A stretch of 7,543 nt of DNA from Akkermansiaceae bacterium UBA4145 (GTDB taxonomy: Bacteria > Verrucomicrobiota > Verrucomicrobiia > Verrucomicrobiales > Akkermansiaceae), in the NCBI GenBank assembly GCA_002380675.1, contig DFWB01000200.1, positions 706 to 8,248 on the forward strand, written 5' to 3'. The position numbers and the translations under genes were made by a program. The notes under the pieces were generated by a model. It saw nothing but the letters and a program-made list of their open reading frames with translations. It was not told the DNA's origin and did no database searches. Positions 6,306-7,543 of the stretch are shown here, one piece after another; the stretch's first letter is position 1, and each line of letters begins with the position of its first letter.

Positions 6306-7249
6306 TTTCGCTGCGCAGACAATTGATGTTCCGACTCCTCGAGCACCCTTATTACTTCATACCCGTTTCTCCCGTCCGAGATGGGCGTCCGGCGCTCGCG
6401 GCAACACTCAAGGAAATGTTCCAACTCCAACAAAAGGGGCTGTGCGCTTCCTTCAAAGAGAATGTCCTCCCCACGGTCATGATGGAGGCCTACGCCGTCG
6501 ACCACCTTATGATGAAGGGTGACTTGGCTCCTCGCCTCCTCAAACACCAGCATCCCTTTCTCGCCCACGACGATCAGCTCACGCTCTACCTTCGGCCACA
6601 GCCATGAATTATGAAGACTGGATTTTACGCCGCTGGGAAACCCGAGATGAAGATAGGTATCATCTTCCACCCCCGGGGTAACTGCGGCATGGCCCCATGT
6701 CTGAATCTGATCCGGAGACTCCCCCGCAAGGACAAGAAGAACCGCGACATCGTGCGCTCCAAAGCTCCACATCACGTTTTCCTCAGAGCGCACCCGTCCG
6801 AGCTTTGATCTCCGCTGATGAAGAGTATACACTTGGCCTAATTTCCCCGCACGCAGGAACTCCGCGATGAAGTTCACCGCTGGTTGATAGAGCAGGAGAT
6901 GTCCGACCATCAGAATCCTCTCCCCCTCCTCTGCGAGGCGGTGAAGTTCCAAGGCCTCGGCGGCATCGAGGGTCACTGGTTTCTCTACGAACACATCTAG
7001 ACCCAACTCCAAGGCTTTCCGGGCAATTCTAAAATGGGTCGCAGCGGGGGTCGCAATCGCCACCGCATCATAACCCGCCGCCAGCAAATCTCCCTCGTTA
7101 TCAAAGACCTCGATCCCGGGAGCGTCCTGCAATGCGCGGGAGCGATGCTCTTCCACCGGATCAGCAACCCCTGCCAGAGCGCCGAGTTCCCCAAAGTTAC
7201 GAACCAGGTTTTTTCCCCAGTGCCCCGCGCCAACTACTCCAACTTTCAT
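6302..7249 (-). CDS. Gfo/Idh/MocA-family nucleotide-sugar dehydrogenase (WbpB/WlbA/GnnA-like)
   Basis: A 315-residue cytosolic oxidoreductase. An N-terminal Rossmann domain begins at once with VGVVGAGHWGKNLVRNF (3-19, glycine-rich NAD(P) loop), followed by AVAIATPAATH (62-72) and the family-defining EKP motif (E89-K90-P91). The second half has MVGHLLLYQPAV (114-125), the LGRVRSEENVMWSFGAHD segment (150-167) with probable catalytic or substrate-binding H166, and VVGEKGMLVFEE (227-238). These segments match the subgroup found in surface-sugar clusters that oxidises UDP-GlcNAc-type sugars at C3 for transamination (WbpB, WlbA, GnnA); which of these substrates applies cannot be decided here. The gene is 33 bases downstream of the CBS-protein stop and overlaps the formyltransferase start by ATGA. 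ATG 7249 fits because the glycine-rich loop begins at residue 3. Only a GGA touching the ATG and a GAAG further up could help ribosome binding. Confidence 0.9.
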   Translation of the reverse strand: MKVGVVGAGHWGKNLVRNFGELGALAGVADPVEEHRSRALQDAPGIEVFDNEGDLLAAGYDAVAIATPAATHFRIARKALELGLDVFVEKPVTLDAAEALELHRLAEEGERILMVGHLLLYQPAVNFIAEFLRAGKLGQVYTLHQRRSKLGRVRSEENVMWSFGAHDVAVLLVLAGESPDQIQTWGHAAVTPGVEDDTYLHLGFPSGVKSSLHNSWLWPKVERELIVVGEKGMLVFEEARSQVTLHHKVVDGVGLHHDRGEDILFEGSAQPLLLELEHFLECCRERRTPISDGRNGYEVIRVLEESEHQLSAQRK

Positions 7250-7282
7250 TCCGTTCTTCGCATGAGCATCCTACCTTCGCGG

Positions 7283-7543
7283 TCAGGATCCAACAATATC
7301 GTGCATGCGTATGACGCCCTGCAAGACTCCTTCCTTATTCGTCACGGGAAGGGCGTAGACCTTCCGCTCAGGATTTTCCATCACTTCAAGAACGCGAGAA
7401 AGGCGCTCGTCCCCTCCAATTGTAACCGGGGCTCTTGTCATCATCGCATCCGCAGTGATGTCATAGGACTTTTCGAGAACCGCTCTGCGAATATCTCCAT
7501 CCGTGATCACCCCGAGGAGCTCATCCCCGGGCCCGAGAATACA
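7283..7543 (-). CDS. Tandem-CBS C-terminus, probably KdsD/KpsF/GutQ-type sugar-phosphate isomerase (partial)
   Basis: The reading frame is open from the right edge to the TGA at 7285-7283, giving 86 residues; the N-terminal part lies outside the window. A GTG at 7510 could be taken for a start, but coding similarity continues upstream of it (CILGPGDELLGV), so the gene is truncated by the window and does not begin there. Visible are the end of a first CBS domain (LLGVITDGDIRRAV) and a second one with AMMTRAPVTIGGDERLSR, VMENPERKVYALPV and a terminal VIRMHDIVGS. A CBS pair ending the protein with a V/L-H/M-x-H-D-(I/L) element is typical of arabinose-5-phosphate isomerases (KdsD, KpsF, GutQ), which make the Kdo precursor. 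Sugar nucleotidyltransferases with CBS domains usually carry them at the N-terminus, which makes that alternative weaker. The SIS isomerase domain itself cannot be seen, so the specific function is inferred; the CBS call is firm. Confidence 0.7.
   Translation of the reverse strand, partial: CILGPGDELLGVITDGDIRRAVLEKSYDITADAMMTRAPVTIGGDERLSRVLEVMENPERKVYALPVTNKEGVLQGVIRMHDIVGS

Noticed and set aside
5598..6326. Open frame of 242 codons on the plus strand opposite the formyltransferase.
   Set aside because: It lies antisense to a gene with clear catalytic motifs, its product shows no recognisable domain, and its composition looks like the reverse reading of the real gene.
7246..7263. Five-codon minicistron (MRRTE) whose TGA overlaps the dehydrogenase ATG.
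   Set aside because: It is too short to weigh, and the overlapping TGA is automatic because the gene begins ATGAAA.

Overview
The window holds eight genes, and all of them read on the minus strand. Transcription therefore runs from the right edge to the left edge, and both edge genes are cut. Junctions are tight: three are 4-base ATGA overlaps, and the others are gaps of 33 to 131 bases. There is no gene-free stretch above 300 bases, no RNA gene, no mobile element and no CRISPR array that I can see. The content is a surface-polysaccharide (O-antigen, capsule or exopolysaccharide type) biosynthesis cluster. The best guess for the host is a Gram-negative bacterium of the Verrucomicrobiota/Planctomycetota kind. 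The main reasons are the secreted protein that joins helical Tyr/Lys/Ala repeats to a discoidin domain, a style I associate with those phyla, and the scarcity of Shine-Dalgarno sequences. This assignment is inference, not proof.

In transcription order (right to left) the layout is as follows. (1) 7543-7283: C-terminal CBS tail, probably of a KdsD/KpsF/GutQ-type sugar-phosphate isomerase. (2) 7249-6302: Gfo/Idh/MocA NAD(P)-dependent sugar dehydrogenase. (3) 6305-5583: formyltransferase with the Asn/His/Asp catalytic set. (4) 5529-4324: DegT/DnrJ/EryC1/StrS PLP aminotransferase. (5) 4327-3935: DUF393/DCC-family thiol-disulfide oxidoreductase-like protein. (6) 3866-2916: exported protein with two helical repeats and a C-terminal F5/8 type C domain. 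(7) 2784-1264: Wzx-like flippase, probably starting at TTG. (8) 1225-83: GT-B-fold glycosyltransferase. At the left edge (86-1) is the start of a ninth coding sequence, whose 28 visible codons look like the N-terminus of an FkbM-type methyltransferase.

The coherent reading is that the dehydrogenase, aminotransferase and formyltransferase make a nucleotide-activated N-formylated amino sugar: oxidation to a keto sugar, transamination, then N-formylation. The glycosyltransferase adds a sugar to a lipid-linked glycan, the flippase moves that glycan across the inner membrane, and the FkbM-like enzyme could methylate it. The isomerase-like tail would fit supply of Kdo or a related sugar phosphate. 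The DUF393 protein and the exported discoidin protein are not standard parts of such a pathway and are the most unusual members. I see no clear evidence for a wholly new system. The most interesting points are the formyl-sugar route and the two odd insertions in the operon.
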